A program made the translations under genes and the position numbers. A DNA stretch of 64,000 nt from positions 744,001 to 808,000 of the forward strand of contig NZ_JBHZGI010000001.1 in NCBI RefSeq assembly GCF_051900535.1, in the 5' to 3' direction. Shown in pieces: positions 31,217 through 39,461 of the stretch. Numbering within the stretch: position 1 is the first letter of the stretch; each line of letters begins with the position of its first letter. The notes below the pieces were generated by a model, which did not search any database, was not told the DNA's origin, and saw nothing but the letters and a program-made list of their open reading frames with translations. This DNA is from Frateuria_A sp051900535 (lineage in GTDB: Bacteria > Pseudomonadota > Gammaproteobacteria > Xanthomonadales > Rhodanobacteraceae).

Positions 31217-32827
31217 ATGTCTGCTTCCTGGCCCCGTCCCGAGCACCCGACCGACATGGCCACGCGCGTTGCCGGTTTGTCGCCGGGACAGCGCCAGCAG
31301 CTCGAGACGACGGCGCGGGCGATCCGCGATGGTGCACTGGCGCCCGCGCAGCAGATGCTCGGCGCCGTGCTGGCGGGCGCACCGGAACATCCGGAGGCCC
31401 TGCGCATGCTCGGCATCCTGCATACCCGGGCCCGGCAGTACGACGCCGCACGCGAGGCGCTGGGCGCGGTGCTGCGGCAGTGGCAGGACGATCCCCTGGC
31501 GCTCACCGACCTGGGCAATGCCGAGCAGGCGGCCGGCGACATCGAGGCGGCGCTCGCGCACTGGCGGAAGGCCTGCGCGCTGGCGCCGGACTATCCGGTG
31601 GGCTGGTTCAACCTGGGCCGCAACCTGCAGGTGCTGGGCTACACCGAACCCGCGGTGGAGGCGCTGGAACGCGCCTGCTCGCTGGAGGCGACCCTGCTTC
31701 CCGCCCACGTGCTGCTCGGCGATGCGCTCGTGCACCTGGGCCGTTTCGTGGAAGCCGACCAGCGCTACCGCGCGGCCCTCGCGCTGCACCCGGCCTGCGG
31801 GGACGCCTGGCGCGGGCTGGCAAACATCAAGACGCGGCCGCTTTCGGAAGACGATCGGGCCCGGCTCGCTGCCCTGCTCGCACGCGCTGACGTGCCCGAG
31901 CCCGATCGCATCGCCATGGGTTTCGCGCTCGGCAAGGCCAGCGAAGACCAGGGTCGCTACGAGGACGCATTCGCCGCCCTGGGCGACGCCAACGCGCGCC
32001 AGCGTCGACTGGCCCCGTGGCACGCCGGCGGCTTCCATGCGTTCGTGGAATCGGTGGTCGCCGCCGGTGCGAAGCTGCCGGCGCCGGTCGACCCCGCGCA
32101 GGGCGGCGAGGCGATATTCATCGTCGGCCTGCCGCGTTCGGGCTCCACGCTTTTCGAACAGATCCTCGCCGCGCATCCCATGGTGGAGGGCGCCAGCGAA
32201 CTGCCGGACCTGGGCGAGGTGCTGGTGGAGGAGTCCAGCCGACGCGGCCAGCCGTTCCCCCGATGGGTACCGTCCGCCACGGCACAGGACTGGCAGCGCA
32301 TGGGCCAGCGCTACCTCGAGCGCACCGCGCGATGGCGCCGGCAGCGCCCTCGATTCACCGACAAGCTGCCGGAAAACTGGCTCTACGCCGGCGTGCTGGG
32401 CGCGATGCTGCCGGACGCGCGCATCGTCGACGTGCGGCGCGATGCGCTGGAGGCCGGCTGGTCGTGCTTCAAGCAGCAGTTCTACCGGTTGCCGCACTTC
32501 GCCTGCACGCTGTCGGACATCGCAGCCTACGTGCGGGACTACGAGGCGGCGCTGGATCGCTGGCAGGCCACGGCGTCGGAGCGCATCCGCACCCAGCGCT
32601 ACGAGGCGTTGCTGGCCGATCCGGAAGGCGAGATCCGCGCCCTGCTCGACTTCTGCGGCCTGCCGTTCGATGCGGCCTGCCTCGACTTCCACCGCGCCAT
32701 GCGCGCCATCCGCACGCCCAGCGCCGCGCAGGTCCGCCAGCCGCTCAGCCGCGACACCGCGCGCGCCGAGCACTATGGCCGCCTGCTCGATCCGCTGCGC
32801 CTAGGATTGGGCAGGCCGCTGGCGTAA
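31217..32827 (+). CDS. TPR domain sulfotransferase
   Basis: 536 residues. Residues 25-230 are tetratricopeptide repeats (LGNAEQAAGDIEAALAHW, WFNLGRNLQVLGYTEPAV). The rest is a sulfotransferase domain with the PAPS-binding loop GLPRSGSTL (304-312) and a C-terminal RYEALLADPEGEIRALL block, typical of this group. It should move sulfate from PAPS to a protein or small molecule; relatives in Xanthomonas sulfate a peptide tyrosine. No PAPS synthesis or secretion genes lie nearby. The ribosome binding site is weak. Confidence 0.85.
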   Translation: MSASWPRPEHPTDMATRVAGLSPGQRQQLETTARAIRDGALAPAQQMLGAVLAGAPEHPEALRMLGILHTRARQYDAAREALGAVLRQWQDDPLALTDLGNAEQAAGDIEAALAHWRKACALAPDYPVGWFNLGRNLQVLGYTEPAVEALERACSLEATLLPAHVLLGDALVHLGRFVEADQRYRAALALHPACGDAWRGLANIKTRPLSEDDRARLAALLARADVPEPDRIAMGFALGKASEDQGRYEDAFAALGDANARQRRLAPWHAGGFHAFVESVVAAGAKLPAPVDPAQGGEAIFIVGLPRSGSTLFEQILAAHPMVEGASELPDLGEVLVEESSRRGQPFPRWVPSATAQDWQRMGQRYLERTARWRRQRPRFTDKLPENWLYAGVLGAMLPDARIVDVRRDALEAGWSCFKQQFYRLPHFACTLSDIAAYVRDYEAALDRWQATASERIRTQRYEALLADPEGEIRALLDFCGLPFDAACLDFHRAMRAIRTPSAAQVRQPLSRDTARAEHYGRLLDPLRLGLGRPLA

Positions 32828-32906
32828 CGGCCAGCTTGCGGGCGCGGGTTTCGCCCCGATTTATCCAGGACATCGCCCGCGAATGCGCGCCACAGGTTCC
32901 CGGATC

Positions 32907-33689
32907 ATGACCACCCTGCCCAGCCTCTACATCTCCCACGGCTCGCCGATGACCGCGCTCCAGCCGGGGCCCGTGCGCGAGCGCCTGGGCGAACTGGCCG
33001 CCCAGCTGCCGCGCCCGCAGGCGATCGTGATCGCTACCGCGCACTGGCTGAGCGATGGCCCCCAGGTGGGCGGCGCGGCGCAGCCCGAAACGGTGCACGA
33101 CTTCTTCGGCTTTCCCGCCGAGCTCTATGAGATCCACTATCCCGCCCCGGGCGCCCCCGCACTGGCCGATCGTGTCCTGGGGATGCTCTCGCAAGCCGGC
33201 CTGGACGCCCGCCTCGACCCGCAACACGGGCTGGACCACGGCGCCTGGGTGCCATTGCGCCTGCTCTATCCGGCAGCGGACATACCGGTCGTGCCGATCT
33301 CGATCCAGCCCGGACGCGATCCGGCCCACCACCTCGCGGTCGGCCGCGCGCTGGCATCGTTGCGCGACGAAGGCGTGCTGGTGATCGGTTCGGGCAGCAT
33401 TACCCACAACCTGGGCGACCTGCGCATGGGCTATGGCGCGGAGCGCGAAGCACCGTACGTGCGTCCGTTCATCGGCTGGGTGGAAGAGCGCCTGTCCGCA
33501 GGCGACGTGGATGCACTGCTCGATTACCGCCGGCAGGCGCCCTTCGCCCAGCGCGCCCATCCGACCGACGAACACCTGCTGCCGCTGTTCGTGGCGCTCG
33601 GCGCCGCGGGCGCGCAACCGCGCGCGCAGCGCATCGAGGCTGGTATCGATTACGGCATCCTGGCGATGGACATCTACCGCTTCGGTTGA
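32907..33689 (+). CDS. DODA-type extradiol aromatic ring-opening dioxygenase
   Basis: 260 residues of the class III extradiol dioxygenase / YgiD family. Metal-binding histidines are at SHGSP (His11), ATAHWL (His46) and DHGAW (His111), with HPTDEHLLPL towards the C-terminus. E. coli YgiD and plant DODA cleave L-DOPA; here the substrate is unknown. An upstream in-frame start (32883) is possible. It converges with the cupredoxin gene 5 bases away. Confidence 0.9.
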   Translation: MTTLPSLYISHGSPMTALQPGPVRERLGELAAQLPRPQAIVIATAHWLSDGPQVGGAAQPETVHDFFGFPAELYEIHYPAPGAPALADRVLGMLSQAGLDARLDPQHGLDHGAWVPLRLLYPAADIPVVPISIQPGRDPAHHLAVGRALASLRDEGVLVIGSGSITHNLGDLRMGYGAEREAPYVRPFIGWVEERLSAGDVDALLDYRRQAPFAQRAHPTDEHLLPLFVALGAAGAQPRAQRIEAGIDYGILAMDIYRFG

Positions 33690-33693
33690 GGCG

Positions 33694-34032
33694 CTACTGC
33701 ACCACCACGGTACCGACCATCATCGGATGGATGGCGCAGTAATAGGTGTAGGTGCCGGGCCTGGCGAAGGTCACCGCGTAACTGTCGTCGGTGTCCAGCG
33801 CCGCGGAGGATTTGAATGCCCCGCCCGCGCTGGTGACGGTGTGCGGTTCCTCGTCCAGGTTGGTCCATACCACGCGCGTGCCGGCGTGGACGGTGAGCGC
33901 TTTCGGGCCGAACGCGAAGTTTCGTATCTCCACTTTCACGGTCGTAGCCTGCGTTGCACCGACGCTCGCCGGCAGGAAGGCCGACACCAAGGCGACGGCG
34001 AGCGCACCGGGCAGACGCCACCGACCGCTCAC
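33694..34032 (-). CDS. Exported cupredoxin (type 1 copper protein)
   Basis: 112 residues. A signal peptide (to about 26, SVGA) leads into a plastocyanin-like domain. All copper ligands are visible: His64 (EEPHTV), Cys99 and His102 (YYCAIHPMM) and Met104 or Met105. It should carry electrons or copper in the periplasm. The GTG start at 34032 has GAGGAGG seven bases upstream and overlaps the phosphoesterase stop as GTGA, so the two proteins are made together. The pair lies divergent from an ECF sigma/anti-sigma pair that probably controls it. Confidence 0.9.
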   Translation of the reverse strand: MSGRWRLPGALAVALVSAFLPASVGATQATTVKVEIRNFAFGPKALTVHAGTRVVWTNLDEEPHTVTSAGGAFKSSAALDTDDSYAVTFARPGTYTYYCAIHPMMVGTVVVQ

Positions 34033-34967
34033 GGCAACACCTCCTCGGTGACGGCAAGCGCCTGGCGGCCGCGCACGTGCCGCACCTCCCGCACACCGAT
34101 GTAGCTGTGCAAGCGGCCGGGCGGCACGTCCTGCAACGGACCCGGTCCCGCCCCCATGCCGGGCGGCGGCTGCGGGTACGCCGTGGAGCGCGCGGTGTGG
34201 AAAGTGATCGTGCCCTCGACCTTCTGCTGGATCTGGTGGATATGCCCGTTGAGCACACTGACCGAACCGAACCGGCGCAGGTAACCCATTGCCTGCGCGC
34301 TGTCGTCGGTGCCCCATCCCCACTGCGGGTACAGCGGCCACATCGGCATGTGCGCGAACACCACCACCGGCGCCTCCGCTGACAGCGGCGCCAGATCCTT
34401 CTTCAGCCAGGCCAATTGGTCAGGCCCGAGGAACCCAAGCCCGCCTGCCTTCAGGTTGAGCACGTTGACCAGGCCGACGAAGTGCACGCCCCGATGGTCG
34501 AAGCTGTACCAGCCGCCGGGCTGTTGATGCTGGCCGAAACGGCGGAAGAATTCCGCGCCGTTGTCGCCGATCACGTCGTGCTCGCCCGGCACGTAGAACA
34601 CCTGGCGCGCACGGCGCTCGCCCATCACGCCGGCGAGCGTCTCGAACTCCTCGGGACGGGACAAGTGGGTGAGGTCGCCGGTGTGGATCAGGAAATCCGG
34701 CCGCCGCGGCTGCGCATCGACCAGCGCCAGCGAGGCGCGCAGCGAGCCGACCACGTCGAGGTTGGGTGCCTTGTGGAAGCCGATGTGCGAGTCGCTGACC
34801 TGGACGAAGCTGAAGCTGGCATCCGGGTCCGGCCGGGCGCTGGCGTCGAGCGTGCGCGCATGCAGCACGCCGCCCTTCATCAGCCAGAGGGTGCCGGTAC
34901 CGGCCCAGGCCATGCATTTGAGGAACTGGCGCCGGTCGATCGGTGCGTCGTCGCGGGAATCGTTCAT
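34029..34967 (-). CDS. Tat-exported metallophosphoesterase
   Basis: 312 residues. The N-terminus has a twin-arginine signal (DRRQFLKCM, residues 11-19) followed by a hydrophobic stretch, so the folded enzyme should be exported. Calcineurin-like motifs follow: DSH (59-61), GDLTH (97-101), FAHMPMW and NGHIHQ. The usual GNHD/E motif reads GEHD (128-131), so the metal-binding Asn is a Glu. The ATG at 34967 has GGAG eight bases upstream. Substrate unknown. It is translationally coupled to the cupredoxin downstream. Confidence 0.9.
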   Translation of the reverse strand: MNDSRDDAPIDRRQFLKCMAWAGTGTLWLMKGGVLHARTLDASARPDPDASFSFVQVSDSHIGFHKAPNLDVVGSLRASLALVDAQPRRPDFLIHTGDLTHLSRPEEFETLAGVMGERRARQVFYVPGEHDVIGDNGAEFFRRFGQHQQPGGWYSFDHRGVHFVGLVNVLNLKAGGLGFLGPDQLAWLKKDLAPLSAEAPVVVFAHMPMWPLYPQWGWGTDDSAQAMGYLRRFGSVSVLNGHIHQIQQKVEGTITFHTARSTAYPQPPPGMGAGPGPLQDVPPGRLHSYIGVREVRHVRGRQALAVTEEVLP

Positions 34968-35043
34968 GTCGGGTACTCCGGTGGAGCGCATGCCGGATGG
35001 CGCGCGCAGGACGCATGGAGGATCCGCGCGTTCCTCCCTGCGT

Positions 35044-35069
35044 TACCGCGCGGACGGACCGCCTATTCC
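35044..35069 (-). promoter_or_regulatory. ECF-type promoter for the phosphoesterase-cupredoxin operon
   Basis: On the minus strand GGAATA (35069-35064) and GGTA (35047-35044) are 16 bases apart, about 77 bases before the phosphoesterase start. The same two boxes with the same spacing face the other way at 35085-35110. Assigned by this match; the sigma factor is presumably the one encoded next door (inference). Confidence 0.55.
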
Positions 35070-35084
35070 GGCCATAACGCGCCG

Positions 35085-35110
35085 GGAATAAAGTCGCCGC
35101 GAGCGAGGTA
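35085..35110 (+). promoter_or_regulatory. ECF-type promoter for the sigma/anti-sigma operon
   Basis: GGAATA (35085-35090) and GGTA (35107-35110), 16 bases apart, matching the site on the other strand. The start codon at 35120 is so close that the message would be nearly leaderless. GGAATAA-type -35 boxes are common for ECF sigma factors. Confidence 0.55.
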
Positions 35111-35119
35111 CCCACCGTT

Positions 35120-35689
35120 ATGTCCGCCGATTCGTTCGCCGCCCCACCCCACGACGCCGTCGTCACGGCGCGCTTCGAAACCGCGGTATTGCCCTGGCTG
35201 GATGCGGCCTACAACCTGGCCCGGTGGCTGGTGCGCAACGACGCCGACGCCCAGGACGTCGTGCAGGAATCGCTGCTGCGTGCGTTGCGCTATTTCGGCA
35301 GCTTCCGCGGCGGCGATGCCCGCGTCTGGCTGCTCGCGATCGTGCGCAACACCTGCTACACCCTGCATGCCCGACACGCGCCCGAAGGCCAGCGCGAGAG
35401 CCTGGACGACGAGGTCCTGGCATTGCCCGACGAGGGGCCTTCGCCGGAGGCGCGCACGCTGTTGGCGGTGGACATCGGCTCGCTGCAGCAGGCGCTCGAA
35501 CGCCTGCCGCCGCCGCTGCGCGAGGTGATCGTGCTGCGCGAACTCGAGGAGTGTTCCTACAAGGAGATCGCGGCGGTCACCGGACAGAAGATCGGCACCG
35601 TGATGTCCCGGCTGGCGCGGGCGCGCGAACGGCTGCGCGCCGACCTTTCCCCATCCTCGACGGAGGCAGGCCGCCATGACGTGCGATGA
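35120..35689 (+). CDS. ECF-family RNA polymerase sigma factor
   Basis: 189 residues. Region 2 (about 25-90) includes ADAQDVVQESLLRALRYF and WLLAIVRNTCY. Region 4 (about 125-175) holds the helix-turn-helix YKEIAAVTGQKIGTVMSRLARARERL. There is no signalling extension. The anti-sigma gene overlaps it by 14 bases, the usual arrangement for joint production. A GAGG lies 11 bases before the ATG, inside the promoter-like site. It probably drives itself and the divergent phosphoesterase-cupredoxin genes. Confidence 0.92.
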   Translation: MSADSFAAPPHDAVVTARFETAVLPWLDAAYNLARWLVRNDADAQDVVQESLLRALRYFGSFRGGDARVWLLAIVRNTCYTLHARHAPEGQRESLDDEVLALPDEGPSPEARTLLAVDIGSLQQALERLPPPLREVIVLRELEECSYKEIAAVTGQKIGTVMSRLARARERLRADLSPSSTEAGRHDVR

Positions 35690-36446
35690 GATCCGGCTGC
35701 TGCTGCATGCCTACCTGGACGACGAACTGGACGCGGCGCAAAGCGCGTCGTTGCTGGCACACCTGAGCACCTGCAACGCCTGCGCCGCCCGTTACGAAGA
35801 CCACGCCCAGCTGCGCACGGCACTGGCGCAACCGGGGTTGTACCGTCGCGCGCCGGATGCGCTGCGTTCGCGGTGGCGAGCGACTGCACCGGTCGCCGCA
35901 CCGGCCTCTTCCGCGGCCAGGCCGCGACGTGGCCCGCTCGCGTTCGCTCTGGCCGCGGGCTTTGCCGGCGCGCTGCTGCTCACCAGCCCGGCCTGGATCG
36001 GTAGCCTGCGCGCTCCCGGCACGGCGGACGACATCCTGGTCGCGCAGGCCGTTTCCGGCCACCTGCGTTCGCTGCAGCCACAACATCTGATGGACGTGGC
36101 GTCCACCGACCGGCACACGGTCAAGCCATGGTTCGAGGGCCGCCTGGATTTCTCGCCCGAAGTGAAGGACCTGGCCAGCGAGGGCTTCCCGCTGGCGGGC
36201 GGCCGTCTGGACGTGGTCGGCGGACGCACCGTCGCGGCCCTGGTGTACCGCCGGCACCTGCACGTCATCAACGTTTTCCAGTGGCCGGGAGAGGCCGCTG
36301 CCGACCCGCAGCCCTATCGCCAGCATGGCTACACCGCGATCGAGTGGAGCGGCGGGGGGATGCGTTACGTCGCCGTCTCGGACCTCAACGAGGCGGAACT
36401 GCGGCAATTCGTGCGCGAGTTCCGCGAGGGTGCGCCCCTGCGCTGA
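35676..36446 (+). CDS. Anti-sigma factor with zinc-finger domain
   Basis: 256 residues. An N-terminal zinc-binding anti-sigma domain carries His29, Cys33 and Cys36 (HxxxCxxC). One membrane helix lies at about 85-110 and a periplasmic sensor part of 140 residues follows. It would hold the sigma factor at the membrane until a signal arrives. HxxxCxxC domains in this class often respond to redox or metal stress, which would fit the neighbouring copper protein (inference). It overlaps the sigma gene; GGAGG lies inside the sigma gene's 3' end. Confidence 0.9.
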   Translation: MTCDEIRLLLHAYLDDELDAAQSASLLAHLSTCNACAARYEDHAQLRTALAQPGLYRRAPDALRSRWRATAPVAAPASSAARPRRGPLAFALAAGFAGALLLTSPAWIGSLRAPGTADDILVAQAVSGHLRSLQPQHLMDVASTDRHTVKPWFEGRLDFSPEVKDLASEGFPLAGGRLDVVGGRTVAALVYRRHLHVINVFQWPGEAAADPQPYRQHGYTAIEWSGGGMRYVAVSDLNEAELRQFVREFREGAPLR

Positions 36447-36451
36447 GACTT

Positions 36452-36838
36452 TCAGGCGCTCTGCGGCAACGGCGGCGCGCTGTCACCGGGGGGATCCAGC
36501 CAGTCTTCCGGCGTCAGCGGGCGCAGGCCATGGGCGATGCGGCCCTTGTCGCACTGCAGGCTGTGCCGGCCGAACTCCCACGACGGCTCGACCTCCCGGC
36601 ACACCGAGGGTTTGATGGGATGGATGCCGCAATAGGCCGCCTCGCCGATGGTTCCCTTCAGCGCCACGCAGCGCGGCTGCCTGGCCTGCGTACCACGCAT
36701 CACTACGCGGTGCGGGTCCAGCTTTTCGGTGAGTTCCACCGGCACCGTGCCGCCCAGGAAGGGATCGGTTTCGGACCAGTGGAAGGCGATGCGGAAGAAG
36801 GCGCAGCAGGCGCCGCAACTCAGGCAGGGATGGGCCAT
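36452..36838 (-). CDS. YkgJ family cysteine-cluster protein
   Basis: 128 residues. The start HPCLSCGACCAFFR has the CxxCxxCC cluster of the YkgJ/UPF0153 family, with further cysteines at RCVAL, YCGIHP and VCREVEP. It probably binds a metal or Fe-S cluster. Function unknown. ATG at 36838 is chosen because family members begin just before the Cys cluster; a GTG at 36859 is possible. It converges with the anti-sigma gene, 5 bases apart. The 245-base gap up to 37083 shows no gene to me. Confidence 0.88.
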   Translation of the reverse strand: MAHPCLSCGACCAFFRIAFHWSETDPFLGGTVPVELTEKLDPHRVVMRGTQARQPRCVALKGTIGEAAYCGIHPIKPSVCREVEPSWEFGRHSLQCDKGRIAHGLRPLTPEDWLDPPGDSAPPLPQSA

Positions 36839-37083
36839 GGACCGAACGGGAAGGCGCACCCCCTGGCGCGCAGCGCGCGGATTCTAGGGCGTGGCGAGCT
36901 CTGGCGGAAGATGCCGATGGCGGCAAAAAAAGCTTTGCCGGCAGTTGTTTAGCGCGGGTTGGGTTTCGGCGGCGAGGAATCTCCGACTTCGCCTGGCTAC
37001 GCTCGGGGTGAACGACAACTTCGAACCGCCCCTGATCCCGAAGGGGCCGAAATCAAACGGCCTGCATGCCGCGGCAACCCAAA

Positions 37084-37950
37084 TCAGATATCTCCGGAAA
37101 ACGTGTCGCAACGGGACACCTGCCCGCTCTCCAGCCCCGCCTTGAACCACTTCACCCGCTGCGCCGAGGTGCCATGAGTGAACGAGTCGGGCACCACCGT
37201 TCCCCGGGTCTCGCGCTGCAGTGTGTCGTCGCCGATCTTGCTGGCGGCGTTCAACGCCTCCTCGACATCCCCGGCCTGCAGCCAGTGCAACCGCTGCTCG
37301 CTGCGGTTGGCCCACACGCCTGCAAAGCAGTCGGCCTGCAGTTCCTGGCGAACCGAAAGGCCGTTGGCGCCCTCCATCGGCGCGCCCCGTTCGCGCGCCT
37401 GTTGCACCTGGTCGAACACGCCCAGCAACTTCTGCACGTGATGGCCCACCTCGTGCGCGATCACGTATGCGCGTGCGAAGTCGCCGGCCGCGCCGAATCG
37501 ATCCTGCAGTTCCTGGAAAAACGAGAGGTCGAGATAGACCTTCTGGTCACCCGGGCAGTAGAACGGACCCACCGCGGTGGAAGCCAGCCCGCACGCTGTG
37601 CGCACGCCGCCGCTGAACAGGTCCAGCGTCGGATCGACGTACTGGCGCCCGTTGGCGGCAAAGATGTCACCCCAGGTCTTCTCGGTCGACCCCAGGATCG
37701 CGCTGACGAAGTCGCGTTGCTGCGGGTCGACCTGGGCCGGCTCGCTCACCTGCGTCGTGGTCGGGCCGGCCTGACCGCCCTGGTCGAGCAGCGCCGTCGG
37801 ATCCTTGAAGAACACCCAGCCCAGGATGGCCAGCACGATCAGGCCGCCGATGCCCATCCCGCGACCACCACCGAAGCCGAAACCGCCGCCGCCACCGCGC
37901 CCGCTGTCGACCTCCACGTTCCGGCTACGCTCGCCTTTCTGCCAGTCCAT
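37084..37950 (-). CDS. ypfJ: YpfJ/KPN family zinc metallopeptidase-like membrane protein
   Basis: 288 residues of the putative neutral zinc metallopeptidase family. A polar start and a Gly-rich run (residues 18-33) lead to one membrane helix (about 33-52). The periplasmic domain has the zinc motif HEVGHH in AYVIAHEVGHHVQKLLG and a downstream QADCFAGVWA with the third ligand. Substrate unknown. GAGG lies eight bases before the ATG. Confidence 0.9.
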   Translation of the reverse strand: MDWQKGERSRNVEVDSGRGGGGGFGFGGGRGMGIGGLIVLAILGWVFFKDPTALLDQGGQAGPTTTQVSEPAQVDPQQRDFVSAILGSTEKTWGDIFAANGRQYVDPTLDLFSGGVRTACGLASTAVGPFYCPGDQKVYLDLSFFQELQDRFGAAGDFARAYVIAHEVGHHVQKLLGVFDQVQQARERGAPMEGANGLSVRQELQADCFAGVWANRSEQRLHWLQAGDVEEALNAASKIGDDTLQRETRGTVVPDSFTHGTSAQRVKWFKAGLESGQVSRCDTFSGDI

Positions 37951-38064
37951 GCCGTCCGCCTCGCCATGCGCCGCAGCGCGGTCAGGGCACCCTAACCGCC
38001 GGCACGTCTCCCGCGTGTGGACGTTGCCGCTACAGTAGGCCACCGTTCAACTGCGCAATCCTCC

Positions 38065-38460
38065 ATGAAAGAAAACCTGCCCGCCCTGGTCACCCTGCTC
38101 GCCGTCCTGCTGATGTTCGGCACCGCCTTCGCGGTGGGCCGGGCACGTGGCCGTTACCAGGTCCACGCGCCGGCGACCAGCGGCCACCCGGCATTCGAGC
38201 GGGCGTTCCGCGTGCAGATGAACACGCTCGAGGCCGCGCTGCTGTTCCTGCCCACGCTGTGGCTGGCGGCGCACTACGGCTTCGCCTTCTGGGCGGGTAT
38301 CGCCGGCCTGGTCTGGCTGGTCGCGCGGACCTGGTACGCGCTGGCCTACCTGCAGGAGGCTGCCAGGCGTGGCGGCGGTTTCGTGCTCGGCATGGCCGCA
38401 TGGGCGGCGACGTTGCTCATGGCATTGACCGGCCTGGGTCGCGCGATGCTGGTGGGTTGA
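38065..38460 (+). CDS. MAPEG family membrane protein
   Basis: 131 residues with four membrane helices. The family signature is present as FERAFRVQMNTLEAALLFLP (Arg, Asn and Glu between helices 1 and 2). MAPEG proteins use glutathione in eicosanoid or detoxification chemistry in eukaryotes; the bacterial role is unclear. There is no good ribosome binding site. It is divergent from ypfJ. Confidence 0.85.
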   Translation: MKENLPALVTLLAVLLMFGTAFAVGRARGRYQVHAPATSGHPAFERAFRVQMNTLEAALLFLPTLWLAAHYGFAFWAGIAGLVWLVARTWYALAYLQEAARRGGGFVLGMAAWAATLLMALTGLGRAMLVG

Positions 38461-38555
38461 ACGGTCCGCAGGATTGCGCCGCGCCCGGCCCCGCGGCTAG
38501 CGTGGGCGATCGGGCCACGCACGTCCGTCCTTTTCCCGCAGGTTGTTTCCGGCCG

Positions 38556-39353
38556 ATGCCCTCCCGCCCGCTCCACCCATCGCTGCACGATGCGCGGCTG
38601 CCCCACTTGGGCAGCGCGATCGGCATGATCGTTCTTTATTTCGCGCTGCAGTTCCTCGCCAGCGGCCTGATCGGGGTCGGGCTGGGTTTTGCGCTGGGCG
38701 TCTCCGGCGCGCCGGCGGCCGGCATGGCCGCGCGCATCAAGGCGGTGCTGGCTCAGCCGGATACCAATGCGTTGATGGTGATCCTGACGCTGCTGCTGGC
38801 TGCCAGCGTGACCATCGTGCTGGTGCGAAGGCTGTGGCCCGCGGCCTGGTCGCATGGCGCACCGCCCGGCCTGGGTTTGACGCGCCCGGGCCGCCCCCTG
38901 TTCTACCTGGCGGCGGTGCTGCTCGGCCTAGCCCTGCCGATCGCCGGCGGCTGGCTGACCCGCTGGGTGGCGCACGGCCACCCGGTCACCCAGGACGTCA
39001 AGCAGATCGGCGGCGCCGCCTCGCTGTTGCTGCGCCTGCCGCTGGCGCTGGTGGTGGTCAGCCTGGGCCCGCTGGTCGAGGAACTGCTCTTCCGCGGTGC
39101 CCTGCTCTCGGCGCTGTTGCGGCGGATGCATGCCGGCTGGGCGATCGCGGTCAGCTCCCTGCTGTTCGCCTGCGTGCACCTGCCGGACCTGGGCTTCCTC
39201 TGGTACGCGGTGCCCAACCTGGCCCTGCTGGCCGCGGCGCTGGCCTGGCTGCGGCTGCGATCGGGCTCGCTATGGCCCGCGGTGGTCGCGCATGGCGTGA
39301 ACAACCTGCTGGCGGTGGTCGCCTGGTTCGTGGCCGCCTCGGGCATCCATTAG
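38556..39353 (+). CDS. CPBP family intramembrane metalloprotease
   Basis: 265 residues with about eight membrane helices. The Abi/CPBP motifs are in order: EELLFRG with its Glu pair and Arg, FACVHL with its His, and HGVNN near the end. Relatives include prenyl-protein protease Rce1 and bacteriocin self-immunity proteins. The target here is unknown. The start at 38556 is the first ATG before a plausible N-terminus. Confidence 0.88.
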   Translation: MPSRPLHPSLHDARLPHLGSAIGMIVLYFALQFLASGLIGVGLGFALGVSGAPAAGMAARIKAVLAQPDTNALMVILTLLLAASVTIVLVRRLWPAAWSHGAPPGLGLTRPGRPLFYLAAVLLGLALPIAGGWLTRWVAHGHPVTQDVKQIGGAASLLLRLPLALVVVSLGPLVEELLFRGALLSALLRRMHAGWAIAVSSLLFACVHLPDLGFLWYAVPNLALLAAALAWLRLRSGSLWPAVVAHGVNNLLAVVAWFVAASGIH

Positions 39354-39461
39354 AAGATCGGCAATCCCCGTCCCGTTTGTAGGGGATCGTCCATTGCGGT
39401 CTCGCGCCGGCATCGCCTAGATTCGACCTTCCCTTTTCCGCATCGAGCAGGACGCCCGATC

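Noticed and set aside
36930..36955. GGCAAA...TTTGCC around an A-run as a terminator
   Set aside because: The stem is only six pairs and the A-run sits inside the loop, so the structure is weak.
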